Below are positions 9,183 to 17,854 of a DNA stretch of 64,000 bases, in pieces. How positions within the stretch are numbered: position 1 is the stretch's first letter; each line of letters opens with the position of its first letter. The notes under the pieces were generated by a model that saw only the letters and a list, made by a program, of their open reading frames with translations, had not been told where the DNA came from and made no database searches. Position numbers and translations under genes: made by a program. The stretch comes from Thalassospira indica (lineage in GTDB: Bacteria; Pseudomonadota; Alphaproteobacteria; Rhodospirillales; Thalassospiraceae), in assembly GCF_003403095.1 (NCBI RefSeq), contig NZ_CP031555.1:2522001-2586000 (forward strand), given 5' to 3'.

Positions 9183-9194
9183 GTTCAATTGAAC
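9183..9194. promoter_or_regulatory. Perfect 12-base palindrome upstream of pabB
   Basis: GTTCAATTGAAC is a perfect palindrome between the valS terminator and pabB. It could be an operator or chance. No flanking promoter boxes are convincing. Confidence 0.25.
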
Positions 9195-9329
9195 TGTCGT
9201 AATGTCGCAAAAATCTTCACCCGATCATGCAGAATCGCTTAGATTGGCGTCGCCCGTTCCTGTGAGCGACAAAACCCCCATGGAATGACGATTTTCGTCG
9301 CGTCCAGTCGATAAGAATGCGCCGGCCCA

Positions 9330-10727
9330 ATGCTGATTGAAGAATGCCCCTATATCGAGCCCGTTGATGCCTATGGAGCGTTTGCGCCATTTGCAGATAG
9401 CCATTTTTTGGATTCTGGTGACCGTGACCGGTTCTCCTACATTGTCGTGTCGCCGCTGCACAAATTGACGGCGAAGAACGGGCAGGCGGTGCTGGATGGC
9501 TTTGAAATTCCGGGAAACCCGTTTGACGTCCTTGGCGATCTGTTGGCGCGCTATCAGATCGAAGCGAAGCTAGGCCTGCCGCCGTTTCAAGGCGGTGCTG
9601 TCGGCTATTTTGGCTATGAGTTGGCGCATCAGACAGAATTGTTGCCCACAGCACCCGACGACTGGCTTTCAATGCCGGACATGGCCGTCGGGATTTATGA
9701 TCTTGTGATCGCATTTGATCAGATTGACCGGCGGATGTGGCTTATTTCAACCGGCATTCCAGAGACAGAAGGTTCAAAGCGCGGTCAGCGTGCAAACGAC
9801 CGTATGGCGTTGATCCGCAAGTATCTAAGACTTGCACGGCCGCTGATCGATACGCCCGCTGTGCCGCATGTACCAAACTCGACCTGGCAGTCAAACTTTG
9901 ATCGCGCCAGCTACGAGGCCGCCGTACAGCGCGTGATTGATTACATCTTTGCCGGCGACATCTTTCAGGCCAACCTGTCACAAAGCTTCCGCGCAGAGTA
10001 CGCAAGCGATGCCATCCCAAAGCGGTTCGACCTTTATCGCCGATTGCGGGACATCAGTTCCGCGCCCTTCGGCGCATTCCTGAATTTCGGGGATGCGGCG
10101 GTGCTATCAAATTCGCCGGAACGGTTCCTCAGGGTCAGAAACCGCCAGATCGAAACCAAGCCGATCAAGGGCACAAGACCGCGCGGCGAAACACCGTTAA
10201 GCGATGCCGAACTGGCACAGGAATTAATGCTGTCACCAAAGGATCGCGCGGAAAACGTTATGATCGTTGATCTTTTGCGCAATGACCTGTCAAAGGTGAG
10301 TAATCCTCACAGCGTGAGAACACCGGTGATCTGCGCGTTGGAAAGCTATGCCAATGTACATCATCTGGTGTCCACCGTGACAGGCGAACTGCGAGAAGGC
10401 AAAACGGCTGTTGATGCATTGCGTGCATGTTTCCCCGGTGGGTCGATCACTGGTGCACCGAAAATTCGCGCGATGGAGATTATCACCGAGCTCGAGAAAA
10501 CAACGCGCGGTGCGTATTGCGGTGCCATTGGCTATATCGGATTTGACGGTGCGATGGACACAAACATCGCCATCCGAACGCTTAGCGTAAATGGCGGCAA
10601 GATGGCCTTTAATGTGGGCGGCGGGATCGTTGCGGACAGCGACCCGGCAGGGGAATACGAGGAAACGCTTGTTAAGGCCGCCAAGATGTTTGAGTTGTTC
10701 GGATTAAGTGCCGGGGATCTGCTATGA
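9330..10727 (+). CDS. pabB: Aminodeoxychorismate synthase component I
   Basis: Converts chorismate plus ammonia from PabA to 4-amino-4-deoxychorismate in folate synthesis. The chorismate-binding domain fills the C-terminal half. The motif PIKGTRPRG carries the lysine typical of PabB, where anthranilate synthases have alanine, and this argues against TrpE. FPGGSITGAPKIRAMEI and DLLRNDLSKV are also intact. The N-terminal region has the GGAVGYFGYE segment. There is no fused glutaminase or lyase domain, and both are encoded by the next two genes. The last codons overlap the pabA start by four bases, which suggests translational coupling. Confidence 0.93.
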   Translation: MLIEECPYIEPVDAYGAFAPFADSHFLDSGDRDRFSYIVVSPLHKLTAKNGQAVLDGFEIPGNPFDVLGDLLARYQIEAKLGLPPFQGGAVGYFGYELAHQTELLPTAPDDWLSMPDMAVGIYDLVIAFDQIDRRMWLISTGIPETEGSKRGQRANDRMALIRKYLRLARPLIDTPAVPHVPNSTWQSNFDRASYEAAVQRVIDYIFAGDIFQANLSQSFRAEYASDAIPKRFDLYRRLRDISSAPFGAFLNFGDAAVLSNSPERFLRVRNRQIETKPIKGTRPRGETPLSDAELAQELMLSPKDRAENVMIVDLLRNDLSKVSNPHSVRTPVICALESYANVHHLVSTVTGELREGKTAVDALRACFPGGSITGAPKIRAMEIITELEKTTRGAYCGAIGYIGFDGAMDTNIAIRTLSVNGGKMAFNVGGGIVADSDPAGEYEETLVKAAKMFELFGLSAGDLL

Positions 10728-11311
10728 TCCTGCTGATCGATAATTATGATTCTTTTGTCTTCAATCTTGCCCGCTATCTTGAGGAACTCGGACATGCGGT
10801 CACGGTTGTTCGAAACGATGAGATCACGGTTGCGGGTGTGCGTGCCCTAAATCCCTTGGCGATTGTGTTTTCGCCGGGACCCTGCGGACCGGATGAGGCG
10901 GGAAACAGTCTGGAATTGATCAACGCACTAAAAACCGAGTTTCCGATGCTTGGCGTCTGCCTTGGGCATCAGTCTATCGCCCAGGCATTCGGTGGAACGG
11001 TCAAGCGCGCGAAACGGCCGGTTCACGGGATGACATCATCGATCCGGCATAGCGGGGACGATTTGTTTGCTGGATTAAACAATCCTTTGCAAGTCACGCG
11101 ATATCACTCGTTAATCGTTGATTTGCCAAATGATGGCACTTTGATCGAGACAGCAACAGGCCCCGACGGAGAAGTCATGGCATTTGCCCATGCGACCTTG
11201 CCGATTTACGGTGTTCAGTTCCATCCCGAGGCCGTACTTACGGAACAGGGCCACGCGCTGTTAGCGAATTTTCTGAAACGTGCTTCCGGGCAGGGAGCCG
11301 ATAACGATTAA
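10724..11311 (+). CDS. pabA: Aminodeoxychorismate synthase glutamine amidotransferase component
   Basis: Class I glutamine amidotransferase that supplies ammonia to PabB. The nucleophile cysteine is in GVCLGHQ, the catalytic His-Glu pair in VQFHPE, and the oxyanion loop is SPGPCGPDEAG. The length of 195 residues is normal for PabA/TrpG. It could also serve anthranilate synthase, as in some bacteria, but its position inside a pabB-pabA-pabC run and its ATGA overlap with pabB favour the folate role. Confidence 0.93.
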   Translation: MILLIDNYDSFVFNLARYLEELGHAVTVVRNDEITVAGVRALNPLAIVFSPGPCGPDEAGNSLELINALKTEFPMLGVCLGHQSIAQAFGGTVKRAKRPVHGMTSSIRHSGDDLFAGLNNPLQVTRYHSLIVDLPNDGTLIETATGPDGEVMAFAHATLPIYGVQFHPEAVLTEQGHALLANFLKRASGQGADND

Positions 11312-11324
11312 AAGGGACCAGGCT

Positions 11325-12182
11325 ATGCAGGTTTGGATGAATGGCAGTTTTCGTGATCTTGATGAAGCGTCCATTCCGGTAACGGATCGTGGCTTCCTGC
11401 TGGGCGATGGTTTCTTTGAAACCATGCGTGCGCACGAAGGGAAAATTGCCTGGCTGGAAGCCCATATGGGACGGCTTGACCATCATGCCGAGTTGATCGA
11501 GTTCCCGCTTGACCTGTTGCCCGAGACAGAAGAAGTCGCAGAAATCGTTGCGAAGCTGTTTGAGCAAATTCACCGCAAGGATGCAGTCGTTCGCATGACC
11601 GTGTCACGCGGCCCGGGCGAACGTGGATTGCTGCCACCGGGTTCGCCGGATCCGACCATCCTGATTACCGCCGAGCCCTTTGATCCGTTGGACCCGAATA
11701 TCGGGCTGACCCTGGCGACGTCGCAGAAAGTGCGCCGAAACCCGCATTCGGTCGCGGGCAGCATCAAAAGTACCAACTATATGGACAACATCGCGGCTAA
11801 ACAGGAAGTACAGAAATACGGTGCACAAGACGCGCTTATTCTGTCGGCTGACGGCCATGTGGCAGAAACGACGGTTGCCAATCTGTTCGGGATCACCGGG
11901 GAAACCCTTTGGACGCCGGATGAGGATACCGGGATCCTTTGCGGGCTTGCCCGCGATTACGTTCTGCAAGTTGCCGAAGAATCCGAGATTGAAGTGAGTT
12001 TCGAGCCGAAGGCACCAGAAGAGCTCAAAGAGTTTGATGCCGTGTTCACCGCCAATGCACTGCAGGGATTGCGTGTTGTTGACCGAATTGATGGCTATGT
12101 TGTCGGTGTGCCAGCGAAAACCTTCTTTACCGACCTTGCCCTAAGGGTGGAGGCGGAACTATGCGATGGTATAGTAATTTAG
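11325..12182 (+). CDS. pabC: Aminotransferase class IV, probable 4-amino-4-deoxychorismate lyase
   Basis: PLP-dependent fold-type IV enzyme, predicted to split aminodeoxychorismate into p-aminobenzoate and pyruvate. The PLP lysine is in SIKSTNYMDNI, and ETTVANLFG gives the cofactor phosphate region. Fold-type IV also includes D-amino-acid and branched-chain aminotransferases, so the assignment rests mainly on cotranscription with pabB and pabA. The frame is open further upstream from 11280 inside pabA, but the ATG at 11325, preceded by AAAGGGA and AGG, gives the usual MQVWMNG start. Confidence 0.88.
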   Translation: MQVWMNGSFRDLDEASIPVTDRGFLLGDGFFETMRAHEGKIAWLEAHMGRLDHHAELIEFPLDLLPETEEVAEIVAKLFEQIHRKDAVVRMTVSRGPGERGLLPPGSPDPTILITAEPFDPLDPNIGLTLATSQKVRRNPHSVAGSIKSTNYMDNIAAKQEVQKYGAQDALILSADGHVAETTVANLFGITGETLWTPDEDTGILCGLARDYVLQVAEESEIEVSFEPKAPEELKEFDAVFTANALQGLRVVDRIDGYVVGVPAKTFFTDLALRVEAELCDGIVI

Positions 12183-12238
12183 ATTGAATTCACCACTTTA
12201 GTGACGTATGTTCAGCTGCAATTCAAACTGGAATGCAT

Positions 12239-13516
12239 ATGAACGCGCACACCACCAAACCACCTGTCACGATCAATCGCTTTGTCGAAAGCCTGCGTAA
12301 AAACGCGGCCAAAGGCAAAGCGATTTCGTTTGGGATCCTGAATATTCCGGCCGACTTGCGTCTTGGCACCGATGACTATCAGGCCATTACCAGGGATGCT
12401 TTCCACAATCTCCCCGAGAACACCAAGGTCCATCGCCTGGAAAACGGCATGGTGGCTTTTGTGCATGCAGGATCGTGGACAAACGACGACAACACCTTTG
12501 TCGAGCATATCCGGGAAATTCTGACCGATGTCCTGAACCGTCAGGGCCTTGGCCATATTCCAACCAATCTCTGGAACCGCTTTGAATGGCCCAAAGATCA
12601 GGAGAAGTTGGCAGATTTACTCGGCATCACACTTGCAGAAAGACCAAGCAGTGACGTTTCCGTGCGCTTTGATATGGCTGATATGCTGCGTGGCGCGATC
12701 ACCACAGAAGCTGTCTTTGACTCTTGCCGACGCCAGGCCATCGTCTGTTTTGATGAGACCCGACGCGAGGTGTTAGGCCACGAGATCTATTGTTCGCTGG
12801 ATTACCTGCGCCAAAACCATCTTGCCAGTTTCCTGTTGGAAGGGCCGGGCGAGATCGAAATCCTGTCGCGTGTTCTCGATGAAAAAGTCATGGATGTTAC
12901 GGCAGCACTGGCACCGTCCATTTTGCCAGACCGACTGCATTTGAACATGCAAATCCAGACGGTTCACAGCGACAAGTTTACCGATTTCATCGCCGAACAT
13001 GACGGTAAACTGATCGAAAACATGGCCATCGAATTTTCCATGGAGAACGCGATCGCAAACTGGTGGGAATTTGAAGATGCGTGCGAATTCCTGCATTCCT
13101 TGGGGATACAGGTTGGTCTTGATCGCATCACGTTGCCAGCACTCGAATTTCTGTCGCCGCGCAAGATGAATGTCGATTTCATCAAGGTCATATGGGACCA
13201 GAACATTGTCGGATCGCGTCGCGCAGAAGTCGCCGAACGACTGCGGGAGTTTGCTGTTTTGTTTGCCGACTGCAGCCTGATCCTGACGCGTTGCGACAGC
13301 AGAACGGCGCTTCGCATGGGTCGCAGTCTGGGGGTGGATGTCTTTGAAGGCAGCTATATTGACGCGATGCTTGGCGGCTATCTTCATCGGGAATGCAAAT
13401 CCAAAAGCAGATCATCGGACAAAAAATGTGCCGTTTGCCAATGGGCGCCGCGCGAAGCCCGCAATAACGGATGCGATTTCCATTTCCGTGCAGGCAAACT
13501 GCTTTCAGACATTTAA
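12239..13516 (+). CDS. Degenerate EAL-domain-like protein with C-terminal cysteine cluster
   Basis: No close characterised relative is recognised. From about residue 175 the chain follows an EAL phosphodiesterase fold. EIY stands where EAL is expected, LNMQ gives the conserved Asn, and AIEFSMENAI matches the conserved Glu strand. QVGLDRITLPALEFL stands in place of ALDDFGxGxSSL, VDFIKV matches the Lys strand, and VFEGSYI stands in place of the QGYxF ending. The second Asp of the DD pair and the Glu of the EVE loop are missing, so c-di-GMP hydrolysis is unlikely. The N-terminal 170 residues are unassigned. The tail has CAVCQW and a further Cys and His, a possible metal site. The second ATG has GGA at good spacing and was chosen. 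The role may be c-di-GMP sensing or protein binding (inference). Confidence 0.75.
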   Translation: MNAHTTKPPVTINRFVESLRKNAAKGKAISFGILNIPADLRLGTDDYQAITRDAFHNLPENTKVHRLENGMVAFVHAGSWTNDDNTFVEHIREILTDVLNRQGLGHIPTNLWNRFEWPKDQEKLADLLGITLAERPSSDVSVRFDMADMLRGAITTEAVFDSCRRQAIVCFDETRREVLGHEIYCSLDYLRQNHLASFLLEGPGEIEILSRVLDEKVMDVTAALAPSILPDRLHLNMQIQTVHSDKFTDFIAEHDGKLIENMAIEFSMENAIANWWEFEDACEFLHSLGIQVGLDRITLPALEFLSPRKMNVDFIKVIWDQNIVGSRRAEVAERLREFAVLFADCSLILTRCDSRTALRMGRSLGVDVFEGSYIDAMLGGYLHRECKSKSRSSDKKCAVCQWAPREARNNGCDFHFRAGKLLSDI

Positions 13517-13621
13517 ACCACAAGGCTTTAAGGGTTTTATGGCGTTTGACAACACTGGCGCGCTTTCATAAAGTGCGCGTGTTGATCAATTATGGTCAAC
13601 GTTTGTCGTTGAAACACGGCG

Positions 13622-13773
13622 CTTATTCTCAGGGCAGGGTGAAAATCCCGACCGGCGGTAAACCAGTTCTGGTAAGCCCGCGAGCGCCCACAGGTCGCAA
13701 GACTTGTGGGGTCAGCAGATCCGGTGAGATTCCGGAGCCGACGGTAACAGTCCGGATGGGAGAGGATAAAGCG
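13622..13773 (+). promoter_or_regulatory. FMN riboswitch (RFN element) controlling ribB
   Basis: The conserved core is complete: AGGGCAGGGTGAAAATCCCG and ACCGGCGGTAA near the 5' side, AGCCCGCGAGC in the middle, GCAGATCCGGTGAGATTCCG and AGCCGACGGTAACAGTCCGG, then ATGGGAGAGGATAAA closing the element. FMN binding to this class lowers expression of riboflavin synthesis genes. It lies about 130 bases before ribB. I see no T-run terminator in between, so control at translation is more likely than attenuation. Confidence 0.95.
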
Positions 13774-13883
13774 TGACGGTCGTGACAGGAACGCCTTGGC
13801 GTGACTGGTATGCCGTCTGCCTGCGACCGCATTGTGACATTTGTTGCAAAGCGGGCCTTTCTTTGTTGCCCTGGTTCGTAAGC

Positions 13884-13901
13884 CCCATCCGTAGAGGACG
13901 G
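13884..13901 (+). promoter_or_regulatory. Ribosome site of ribB inside a small hairpin, with long-range pairing partner
   Basis: CCGT (13889-13892) and ACGG (13898-13901) can pair, leaving the ribosome site AGAGG in the loop, six bases from the ATG. The overlapping 8-mer CCCATCCG (13884-13891) is the exact reverse complement of CGGATGGG (13753-13760) inside the conserved 3' part of the FMN aptamer. Aptamer folding and RBS accessibility could therefore be mutually exclusive. The pairing is seen in the sequence and the mechanism is inferred. Confidence 0.45.
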
Positions 13902-13903
13902 TT

Positions 13904-14572
13904 ATGAATCAGAGTATTGAAAAACAATCCGATCTTTCGATCTTTGGCGATCCGCATGCGCGCATGGAACGTGCGCTTGATGATCTGCGCCAGGGAAAAG
14001 GTGTTCTGGTTGTTGACGATGAAGATCGCGAAAATGAAGGCGATCTGATCTTTTCAGCAGAAAATCTGACCAATGAACAAATGGCGATGCTCATCCGCGA
14101 TTGCAGCGGTATCGTCTGCCTGTGCCTGACCGACGAGAAGGCAACTGAACTTGAATTGCCGCCCATGGTTGCTGACAACACATCCAGCATGGGGACCGGC
14201 TTTACCGTCACCATCGAAGCCAAAGTCGGCGTCACAACCGGTGTATCTGCCGCGGACCGCGTCACCACGGTAAAAACCGCGATCGCCGATGACACCAAAC
14301 CGAGTGATCTAGCACGTCCGGGCCATGTCTTCCCGCTGCGTGCCCGTCCGGGCGGTGTTCTGGAACGTCGCGGACATACCGAAGGTACGGTTGATCTGAT
14401 GCGTCTGGCAGGGTTCAAACCGGCTGGTGTGCTGTGTGAAGTAACCAATCCGGATGGCACAATGGCGCGGCTGCCGGAACTGATCGAATACGCCAAGATC
14501 CATGATATGGTCGTGATCAGCATCGAAGATATCGTCGCGTATCGCATGGCGATGAAGCAGGCGGCTGAATAA
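13904..14572 (+). CDS. ribB: 3,4-dihydroxy-2-butanone-4-phosphate synthase
   Basis: Makes the four-carbon unit of riboflavin from ribulose 5-phosphate. The acidic metal-binding loop [11 protein letters not shown], the segment PGHVFPLRA, and [16 protein letters not shown] with its catalytic His and Glu are all present. The protein has 222 residues with no C-terminal GTP cyclohydrolase II domain, so it is a monofunctional RibB, unlike the RibBA fusion of many bacteria. The FMN riboswitch directly upstream agrees with this function. No other riboflavin gene is adjacent, so this is a separately regulated copy. Confidence 0.96.
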   Translation: MNQSIEKQSDLSIFGDPHARMERALDDLRQGKGVLVVDDEDRENEGDLIFSAENLTNEQMAMLIRDCSGIVCLCLTDEKATELELPPMVADNTSSMGTGFTVTIEAKVGVTTGVSAADRVTTVKTAIADDTKPSDLARPGHVFPLRARPGGVLERRGHTEGTVDLMRLAGFKPAGVLCEVTNPDGTMARLPELIEYAKIHDMVVISIEDIVAYRMAMKQAAE

Positions 14573-14598
14573 AGCCAATCTGTTGCCATTGATAAAAG

Positions 14599-14633
14599 AA
14601 AAGGGCCGCATCCTGATAAATGCGGCCCTTTTG
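14599..14633. terminator. Bidirectional terminator between ribB and xthA
   Basis: The arms AAAGGGCCGCAT and ATGCGGCCCTTT flank an 8-base loop, with A and T runs on the two sides. It can serve the convergent ribB and xthA transcripts. Confidence 0.85.
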
Positions 14634-14655
14634 CTGTTTTGGTGATCGAACGCGA

Positions 14656-15435
14656 TCAATCGTCAATCATGCACCAGACCGGTGTGTGATCAGATGCCTT
14701 TTCCTTGCCGCGTGGTTCCCGGTCGATATCCGATGCGCTCAGACGGTCTGCCGCCGCCGGGGTCAGAAGGAGGTGGTCAATGCGAAGACCGTTATCCTTG
14801 TTCCATGCGCCGGCGCGATAGTCCCACCAGCTATATTGATGACCTTTCGGGTTGAAGGTACGGAACGCGTCGGTGAAGCCCATATTCATCATGGTGCGCA
14901 GACGTTTGCGTTCAACCGTTGTGCACAGCACCGTTTCGCGCAGTTTCATCGGGTCATAAACGTCCATGTCGTCAGGCGCGATGTTGTAATCTCCGCCCAT
15001 GACCGCAGCGTCACCACTGGCACGAATTTTCTCAAACCGGGTGATCAGGCGATCCAGGAAGTTCAGTTTGTAATCAAACTTTTCGTCGCCAACGGCCGTT
15101 CCCATTGGAACATAGATCGATGCAACCCGGACCGGACGATTGGATCCGACGGTTGCCTCGATATAGCGGGCCTGTTCGTCATCATCATTGCCGGGCAGGC
15201 CGCGTTCGACATCTTCGATCGGGAATTTGGAAAGGATCGCAACGCCGTTGTAGGTCTTTTGACCATGAATGGCGATGTTGTAGCCAAGGTCCTCGATCTC
15301 CATCGCTGGAAACGCATCATCAACCGTCTTGGTTTCCTGTAACAGGACCACATCGGGTTTCCCGTCCTGCAGCCAGTCAAGAATGTTTGGCAGGCGTGCC
15401 TTGATCGAGTTGACATTCCAGGTGGCGATTTTCAT
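14656..15435 (-). CDS. xthA: Exodeoxyribonuclease III
   Basis: AP endonuclease and 3'-5' exonuclease of base-excision repair. It has the exonuclease-endonuclease-phosphatase fold: MKIATWNVNSIKARL with the Asn, LQETK with the metal-binding Glu, GGDYNIAPDDMDVYDP with the catalytic Asp and Asn, WWDYRAG, and the final IDHLL and ASDHTPVW with the active-site Asp and His. The length of 259 residues is normal. It lies between two terminators and appears to be a single-gene unit. Confidence 0.96.
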   Translation of the reverse strand: MKIATWNVNSIKARLPNILDWLQDGKPDVVLLQETKTVDDAFPAMEIEDLGYNIAIHGQKTYNGVAILSKFPIEDVERGLPGNDDDEQARYIEATVGSNRPVRVASIYVPMGTAVGDEKFDYKLNFLDRLITRFEKIRASGDAAVMGGDYNIAPDDMDVYDPMKLRETVLCTTVERKRLRTMMNMGFTDAFRTFNPKGHQYSWWDYRAGAWNKDNGLRIDHLLLTPAAADRLSASDIDREPRGKEKASDHTPVWCMIDD

Positions 15436-15468
15436 TCGGGCCTCGGTTTTTTGGGTGTTTGGTCAAAC

Positions 15469-15503
15469 AAAACGGGGTTCGCCAATAACGAACCCCGTTT
15501 TAT
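15469..15503 (-). terminator. Rho-independent terminator after erpA
   Basis: Arms AAAACGGGGTTCG and CGAACCCCGTTTT (15469-15481 and 15489-15501) are perfect. On the minus strand the hairpin is followed by TTTTGTTT, about 24 bases past the erpA stop. Confidence 0.82.
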
Positions 15504-15524
15504 AAATCGGTTTGTCGATCCGGA

Positions 15525-15866
15525 TCAAATCGAGAAACTTGATCCGCAGCCACATGAAGAGGTGGCATTCGGATTGTTTACGCGAAAAGCAGAGCCAACC
15601 AGCTCACGCACGAAATCAATCTCTGCACCACCGAGAAGATCCAGCGATACTTCATCGATCACCATTTTCGCACCGTGGTTTTCAAAGATGCGATCTTCGT
15701 CAGTGGTGTCTGAATCGAGCGAGAACTCATACTGGAACCCACTGCAACCGCCGCCAGACACCTGCAAACGCAGCATGGTGTTCGCAGCACCTTCGCTGGC
15801 AATCAGTTCCTGAATGCGTTTTGCAGCACTTTCAGTCATTTGAACTTGCCGAGAAGAATCGGTCAT
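15525..15866 (-). CDS. erpA: Iron-sulfur cluster insertion protein ErpA (A-type carrier)
   Basis: A-type carrier that hands Fe-S clusters to apoproteins. It has 113 residues with the three invariant cysteines: one in GGGCSGFQYE and two in the C-terminal SCGCGSSFSI. The central FENHGAKMVIDEVSL strand region is also typical. A strong AAGGAG ribosome site precedes the ATG. In many alphaproteobacteria erpA lies next to xthA and divergent from dgt-argS. Here the divergent partner is argS directly. IscA or SufA is an alternative name, but the Cys-Gly-Cys-Gly-Ser-Ser-Phe end and the neighbourhood favour ErpA. Confidence 0.92.
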   Translation of the reverse strand: MTDSSRQVQMTESAAKRIQELIASEGAANTMLRLQVSGGGCSGFQYEFSLDSDTTDEDRIFENHGAKMVIDEVSLDLLGGAEIDFVRELVGSAFRVNNPNATSSCGCGSSFSI

Positions 15867-16099
15867 TCAACACTCCTTGGTCTTGTCCTGCCGGGGCAGG
15901 TGTGTTTGCGATCCTTGATCACATCATAGCATGATCCGAACGCAGTATTTGAGTCAGTATTTAGCGCGCATGGCTGAAATGTCAAAACCTGTAATCACTC
16001 CAAACAAGGGTGACTTGCGTTTTGAGGTGAAATGGCTCAAAACAAGCGCCAGTCAATTGGCCGGTCCGGTCAGAACCAGAAATTACAAAGTTCCAAGTC

Positions 16100-17851
16100 A
16101 TGAATGTTTTCAGCCTGTTGAAAAGCGACATCGAGAACCAGATTCTCGCTCTTGAAAAAGACGGTGTTCTCCCTGCGGGAACCGACACTTCGCGTGTCAC
16201 GGTGGAGCCGCCGCGCGATGCATCTCATGGGGATGCCGCAACAAATGCGGCGATGTTGCTTTCAAAGGCTGCTGGCATGAAGCCGCGTGATCTGGCGGAA
16301 AAGCTGGCTGAAAAACTGCGTGGTCTTGATCACATCGAAGAAGTCGAAATTGCTGGTCCGGGTTTCATCAATCTGCGGATGGCTGAGCGGTTCTGGCTCT
16401 CACAGATCAGCCAGATCCTTGAAGTCGGCACTGCCTACGGCAATAGCGACCTTGGTAAAGGCGAAAAGATCAACGTCGAATATGTTTCGGCAAACCCGAC
16501 CGGCCCGATGCATGTTGGCCATTGCCGTGGTGCGGTTGTTGGTGACGTGCTTGCCAACTTGCTTGCAAAGGCGGGCTTCGCCGTTACCAAGGAATATTAC
16601 ACCAATGATGCCGGTGCGCAGGTAGATGTCCTCGCACGGTCGCTTCATTTGCGCTATCGCGAAGCCCTTGGCGAAGAGATCAGTGAAATTCCGCAAGGCC
16701 TGTATCCGGGGGATTATCTTGTCGCGCCGGGCAAAAAGCTGGCGGAACGCGATGGCGACAAGTGGCAGAATGCCCCGGAAGATGAATGGCTTGAAGAGTT
16801 TCGTGCTTTCGCCATCGTCGAGATGATGGCCCTGATCAAGGAAGACCTTCGTCTTCTTGGTGTTTCCCACGATGTCTTCACATCCGAAGACGGCTTGGTG
16901 AAGGCGGGCAAGGTCCAGTCGGCATTTGAACATCTTGAGAAAAAAGGCGACATCTATGTCGGCGTTCTGGAGCCGCCAAAAGGCAAGAAGCCTGATGACT
17001 GGGAACCGCGCCCGCAAACCTTGTTCCGTGCAACAGAATTTGGCGATGACGTCGACAGGCCTTTGAAGAAGTCCGATGGCAGCTGGACCTATTTTGCGTC
17101 CGACATCGCCTATCACTTTGATAAGTACGAACGCGGCTTTAACCTGATGATCGACATCTTTGGCGCCGACCATGGCGGCTATGTCAAACGCATGAAGGCC
17201 GCCACCAAGGCGATCACGCACGGCGAGGGCGACCTTGATGTCAAGCTTTGCCAACTGGTCAGCCTGTTTGACAATGGCGAACCGGTCAAGATGTCGAAAC
17301 GTGCCGGAACGTTCGTGACCCTGCGTGACGTGGTTGAGCGCGTTGGCAAGGATGTCGTGCGTTTCATCATGCTGACTCGTAAAAATGATGCGGCACTTGA
17401 ATTCGATTTCGCCAAGGTGACCGAACAGTCCAAGGACAACCCGGTTTTCTATGTTCAGTATGCGCATGCACGTGTGAATTCGGTCTTCCGTCAGGCGGCT
17501 GAAGCCTTCCCGGGACAGGACCTGTCGGAGAAGACGCTGGCGACCGCGGACCTGTCACTGCTGAGTTCGGAAGATGAAAAGCTTCTGGTGCGCCGCATGG
17601 CTGAATGGCCGCGGATTATCGAACAGGCGGCCGTTGCCCATGAACCGCATCGCATTGCCTTTTTCCTGACAGAAATTGCCGCAGAATTCCATGCATTGTG
17701 GAACAAGGGACGTGACAACACAGCACTGCGCTTCATCATTGCCGATGATTTGCCTGCGACTCTGGCACGTCTTGCGATGATCCGTGCCGTTGCCACGGTC
17801 ATTGCGTCCGGTCTTGAGGTTGTGGGCGTTAAGCCTGTCGAGGAGATGTAA
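16100..17851 (+). CDS. argS: Arginyl-tRNA synthetase
   Basis: Class I synthetase that charges tRNA-Arg. The N-terminal add-1 domain covers about the first 110 residues. The HIGH-type signature is HVGH in [15 protein letters not shown], and the KMSKS-type loop is [13 protein letters not shown] (about residue 395). The C-terminal all-helical anticodon-binding domain follows, with [14 protein letters not shown]. The length of 583 residues is normal. It heads a tightly packed plus-strand run with a SPOR gene, nagZ, an M50 protease, scpA and scpB. The 233 bases separating it from erpA must hold both promoters. Confidence 0.97.
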   Translation: MNVFSLLKSDIENQILALEKDGVLPAGTDTSRVTVEPPRDASHGDAATNAAMLLSKAAGMKPRDLAEKLAEKLRGLDHIEEVEIAGPGFINLRMAERFWLSQISQILEVGTAYGNSDLGKGEKINVEYVSANPTGPMHVGHCRGAVVGDVLANLLAKAGFAVTKEYYTNDAGAQVDVLARSLHLRYREALGEEISEIPQGLYPGDYLVAPGKKLAERDGDKWQNAPEDEWLEEFRAFAIVEMMALIKEDLRLLGVSHDVFTSEDGLVKAGKVQSAFEHLEKKGDIYVGVLEPPKGKKPDDWEPRPQTLFRATEFGDDVDRPLKKSDGSWTYFASDIAYHFDKYERGFNLMIDIFGADHGGYVKRMKAATKAITHGEGDLDVKLCQLVSLFDNGEPVKMSKRAGTFVTLRDVVERVGKDVVRFIMLTRKNDAALEFDFAKVTEQSKDNPVFYVQYAHARVNSVFRQAAEAFPGQDLSEKTLATADLSLLSSEDEKLLVRRMAEWPRIIEQAAVAHEPHRIAFFLTEIAAEFHALWNKGRDNTALRFIIADDLPATLARLAMIRAVATVIASGLEVVGVKPVEEM

Positions 17852-17854
17852 GAG

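Noticed and set aside
10724..11311. TrpG assignment for the amidotransferase
   Set aside because: TrpG and PabA are hard to separate, but the neighbours are pabB (with the PIKGT lysine) and a class IV lyase, not trpE or trpD.
16400..17467. Long open frame on the minus strand opposite argS
   Set aside because: Antisense to argS, with no recognisable domains.
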